NCBI GenBank assembly: GCA_008330645.1
Contig: VLTN01000080.1
Span: 62,001-126,000, forward strand
DNA: 64,000 nt
Reading direction: 5' to 3'
Source: Cafeteria roenbergensis
Lineage: Eukaryota; Sar; Bigyra; Bicosoecida; Cafeteriaceae
The notes beneath the pieces are model-generated. The model was given only the letters and a program-made list of their open reading frames with translations. It had not been told where the DNA came from and searched no databases. The position numbers and the translations under genes were made by a program. Each line of letters starts with the position of its first letter. Position 1 is the stretch's first letter. Below, piece after piece: positions 61,484-64,000 of this stretch.

Positions 61484-61706
61484 GTTTGGGGGAGTCTCGA
61501 GCTTGAGAGAGGGGAGTGCGCTCCGGGGGGGCGGCGGGGAGCAGCGGACGGTCGCTCTGCCGCGCGCGCGATCGACGGCGCTTCACTCCCCCCGAGGGGA
61601 CCACGCGGCGGGCTCTGCTGTGGGGATGCGGTCGGCCCCGCGCGGAGGGGCGCGGCGAGCGTGCGGGCGTGCGGGCGGGCGAGGGTGGGCGGTGGGGGAA
61701 TCGACC

Positions 61707-61711
61707 AAAAA
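61707..61711 (-). terminator. Pol III T5 terminator of the third tRNA-Thr
   Basis: Five T residues on the minus strand, at the same distance from the tRNA as in copy 1. Confidence 0.75.
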
Positions 61712-61715
61712 GGCG

Positions 61716-61787
61716 TGCCTCAACCAGGGATCGAACCTGAGACCTCGACATTACTAGTGTCGCGCTCTACCACTGAGCTATTAAGGC
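61716..61787 (-). tRNA. tRNA-Thr(AGU), copy 3
   Basis: Identical to copies 1 and 2 over all 72 bases. On the plus strand it shares caaaaaggcg before and tggcac after with copy 1 at 53329, and nothing obvious beyond that. The pair therefore brackets the array in direct orientation. Confidence 0.93.
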
Positions 61788-62606
61788 TGGCACAATAAGT
61801 TGTTGATTTTTGAATCTAGAATAGCTGAGACAAGAATTGCCCTCCATGGGCGTCTTGGCAACACATGTCAGCTTGCCGGGCTCTTCCGAAGGCAGACTTC
61901 TCCGGGTCAAGTCTTGCCATTCCTCGCATGGTTCGTTCGCCCTTGGCCATGAAGTTGCTCATTTTCCCATTGTCAGTTTTCCTCTGTGCTGACATCGGAT
62001 CGCGAGTTTTTCCGCACCCGATGGTCAGAGCATTCAAGAGGTGCCCAAGCGGTGCATATTCTGAAGCTATGTTGGACTGGCTGGAGGGCAAGGAACGAAC
62101 CGTATGCTGTTCAGTGTGTTCACGAGAGTCCAACAAGTAGTCGCCTCGCGCTGAACGCTCGGGTGCGAGAGGGACGGTTTCTGAGCAGCGCGCATCAGTA
62201 AACTCGAGCGTGAGAGACGAGAGCGTTCGAGCGTGCGGAGCTTTCGGCCAGGGACTCGGCGCTGAGGGTGAGCCAGCCGCTGGCCTCTGCGCCAGCCGCC
62301 ATCCACGTCGCATGGCGCCCCTTCCGTGCTCGCGCGCAAGCTGACCATATTCCGGGGCGGGCGTGCTCGCGCATCGCGAGACAAGTCTACGCTGGCGCCA
62401 ACATTTCGCGCGCTCTGCTGCCGTCACGTGCTGTCAAACCAGACCTTCTGCAATGGAGCACCCAGCTCCCGGAGCCCTTGACCTTGTGCTGCGCCCTCGG
62501 CTTTGCTAAAAGCAAACGCTCGAGGAAAGCTGCACAACCGCAAGGGACACCGGCGGCCGTCCTCTCGGCGTCCCACGGGTCGCTCCAGGCGCTCGCTTGA
62601 GCAACG
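61788..62606. other. Intergenic region upstream of the Big_5 gene
   Basis: The first ~400 bp are noticeably AT-richer. It should hold the promoter of the plus-strand gene starting at 62607. Short open frames on both strands (for example 61865-62140 plus) show no recognisable motif and I do not call them. Confidence 0.5.
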
Positions 62607-64000
62607 ATGTTCTTTTCCGCGCTGTGCGGCATTGCGCTGGCGGCCTCGGCGGCCTGGGCTGCGCCAGCTGTCACGACTCTCTCCCCGGCCAACGGAGCCT
62701 TGGGGGTTCACCCGCTGGCCCAGGTCTCCATAACGTTTGACAGCGCTGTGGAGGCTGGGCAGGCGAGGCTGCTGGAGCTTCGGCGAAAGTCGGACGGCCA
62801 CGTCCTCAGCGCCGTTGCCGCAGCATCGTCGTTCGTTTCCATTGAGGGCGCCGCTGCCGTCATTGCCTTCCCATCCCGCCAGGTGGTGTCCGGGGCGGTC
62901 TATGTGACGGTCGAGGCGGGCGCCTTCGTGTCCAAGACGGACCAGAGCGCGTTTGCGGGCGTGGCTGACCGCTCGTGGTGGTTCGAACTTCAAGGTGAGA
63001 CTCGGGTTCGACCTTGGCTGTTCTCGCGAGCCCGCTCCCGTTGTCGGTGTGGGCGCGCTGTGCGGGTTGTGGCGCGTTGTAGCCTGCGGCTCGGGTGCCT
63101 CAGGCTCTTGCGGGTTGGATGCTGAGGACTGGGGCAATCTGGCCTGCACGAGACGCGGCTGGCGTTGCGCGCTCTGTCTCTCGCCGCCTTCGCAGCGGGG
63201 CTCGGATGTGCGTCGATGATGCGGGGCCAGGACGAGCCTCAGGCCCAGAGTGGGCTTCACTCCGTGAACATCAGCCAGTCGGAGCAAGCGACGACCTATT
63301 GCGACATGCGGTTCGATGGTGAGCCAGCCCTTGCTCGCCTTGCTCGCGATGTTGAAGCAGCGAACTGCAACAGCGAACAACGGCCATCGAACCCTGCCGC
63401 TGAACAGCCAGCCATCCTGCGGCCCCGCCCCGCCCCGCCCCGCTGGCCGGCCACCCATGCCCCGCCACCCCGTCGCCTCCCCGGCGCGTCCGCAGGTGCC
63501 TACACCCTGATCGGCTACACCGACTCGGCCATGGGCGGCGACCTGACGTCCGCGCGCGGCTCCTTCAACGCCAGCATGCGCACCGGGTCCGCCACCGTGG
63601 GCGACGCCCGCAGCCTGGTTCGCGCCTCGAGCGCGCTCGCCTTCTCGCTGTCGGCCACCTCGGCCAACAGCGCCTCGTCTGCCATGGGCGGCGGCGTGTC
63701 CGACTACTCGCACGCCTTCCGCATGAGCATCCCCAAGCCCGGCGCCCAGCAGCTGACGCTGGCGGCCACGTGCTCGGCCAACGCCGTGGAGAACGACTCG
63801 GACCGCTTCGGTAGCGACCTCATGTCCGTCGCCTTCCCCTCGGACCACAGCGACCCGGCTGGCGCTTGCGCTGCCGCGTGCTGCGGGCACGCGCAGTGCG
63901 CTTCCTGGTCCATGTCCACCCGCGAGGACTCGTCCTTTGGCGCGTGCAACGTCGGCGACAAGTGCTGCTATCTCAAGAGCACCGCCGGCTCCCAGGGCTA
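62607..64000 (+). CDS. Secreted protein with Big_5 Ig-like, fibrinogen-like and PAN-like segments (3' end off window)
   Basis: Exon 1 is 62607-62994 (phase 1, GTGAGA donor), exon 2 is 63196-63318 (after a CTCTCGCCGCCTTCGCAG tract, donor GTGAGC) and exon 3 is 63496-64000 and beyond. Exon 1 gives a signal peptide (MFFSALCGIALAASAAWA) and a Big_5/SbsA-type Ig-like domain, seen as SPANGALGVHPLAQVSITFD and, near its end, FAGVADRSWWFELQ. Exon 2 to early exon 3 reads CASMM...QSGLHSV...TTYCDMRFDGAYTLIG, a fibrinogen-like start (compare YCDMTTDGGGWTLI) with the GGGW changed. Exon 3 continues into a PAN/apple-like Cys pattern (ACAAACCGHAQCASW, then GDKCCYLKS). The first methionine is taken because the signal peptide follows at once. 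Likely an extracellular carbohydrate- or matrix-binding protein, related in style to the receptor at 31641-53037. Confidence 0.75.

Larger units (their letters stand above)
54213..61680. repeat. Tandem array: seven units of about 1,066 bp
   Basis: Unit spacing measured at the gene start codons is 1065, 1066, 1057, 1065, 1071 and 1071 bp. The array begins and ends at the same point of the unit, so it holds a whole number of units. Coding and non-coding parts are both nearly identical between copies. Each unit has one minus-strand gene of ~455 bp and ~610 bp of spacer carrying conserved islands (for example the cattcgtcaacatccaatcc stretch). No second gene is recognised in the spacer. Confidence 0.95.

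Noticed and set aside
54213-61680. rDNA, 5S, CRISPR or satellite-only interpretation of the 1,066-bp array
   Set aside because: No rRNA or 5S-like sequence is visible, and there is no direct-repeat/spacer pattern. Each unit holds a conserved, spliceable open frame, so it is better read as a tandem gene array.
54154-61798. Plus-strand open frames of 1,260, 1,870 and 1,450 codons across the tandem array
   Set aside because: They are Arg/Ala/Gly-rich products of GC-rich repeated DNA. They have no signal, domain or codon pattern, and they lie opposite the spliced minus-strand genes.
62424-63890. A 488-codon minus-strand open frame at the right edge
   Set aside because: It is antisense to the Big_5/fibrinogen-like gene, crosses its introns, and shows no domain.
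1-64000. Transposons, retroelements or integrated viruses
   Set aside because: I saw no reverse transcriptase, integrase, transposase or capsid-like frame and no terminal repeats beyond the tRNA copies; all repeats here are tandem and mostly coding.

Overview
The window is nuclear DNA from a very GC-rich, intron-bearing eukaryote. The support is GT-AG introns (mostly GTGAGT or GTAAGT donors, short, ending in a pyrimidine tract plus CAG), Pol III-type tRNA genes with A and B boxes and T-run terminators, an ATR/Mec1-type kinase, and huge secreted proteins mixing LamG, C-type lectin, cadherin and IPT/TIG modules. I infer a single-celled protist (heterotrophic flagellate or alga), but no marker fixes the lineage.

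Layout. (1) 1-14510, minus: the N-terminal ~4,800 residues of a giant ATR-like PI3K-related kinase, almost all on one exon and running off the left edge before the FAT and kinase domains. (2) 14534-31079, plus: a secreted EGF-repeat protein whose C-terminal two thirds is a glycine/serine/threonine-rich beta-solenoid-like array of about 18 modules of 495 bp and 11 modules of 306 bp. Its start codon lies 23 bp from that of the kinase gene, head to head. (3) 31641-53037, minus: a seven-exon gene of about 6,732 codons for a surface receptor (signal peptide, LamG, Cys-rich, lectin, discoidin-like, ~10 cadherin repeats, ~13 IPT/TIG domains, then about 8 membrane helices). (4) 53329-61787: three identical 72-nt tRNA-Thr(AGU) genes and, between the outer two, exactly seven tandem copies of a ~1,066-bp unit. 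Each unit carries one three-exon minus-strand gene for a tiny (40-43 residue) lysine/alanine/glycine-rich protein. (5) 62607-64000, plus: the 5' part of a secreted protein with a Big_5-type Ig-like domain, a fibrinogen-like segment and a PAN/apple-like segment, running off the right edge.

The genes do not form one pathway: a DNA-damage checkpoint kinase sits beside three secreted or adhesion proteins, and the seven-copy array looks like a dosage amplification of a small basic, possibly DNA- or RNA-binding, protein. All splice structures were read by eye from donor/acceptor sites, reading phase and protein continuity; no transcript evidence is available. Extremely long open frames on the antisense of the repeats are composition artefacts and are not annotated.
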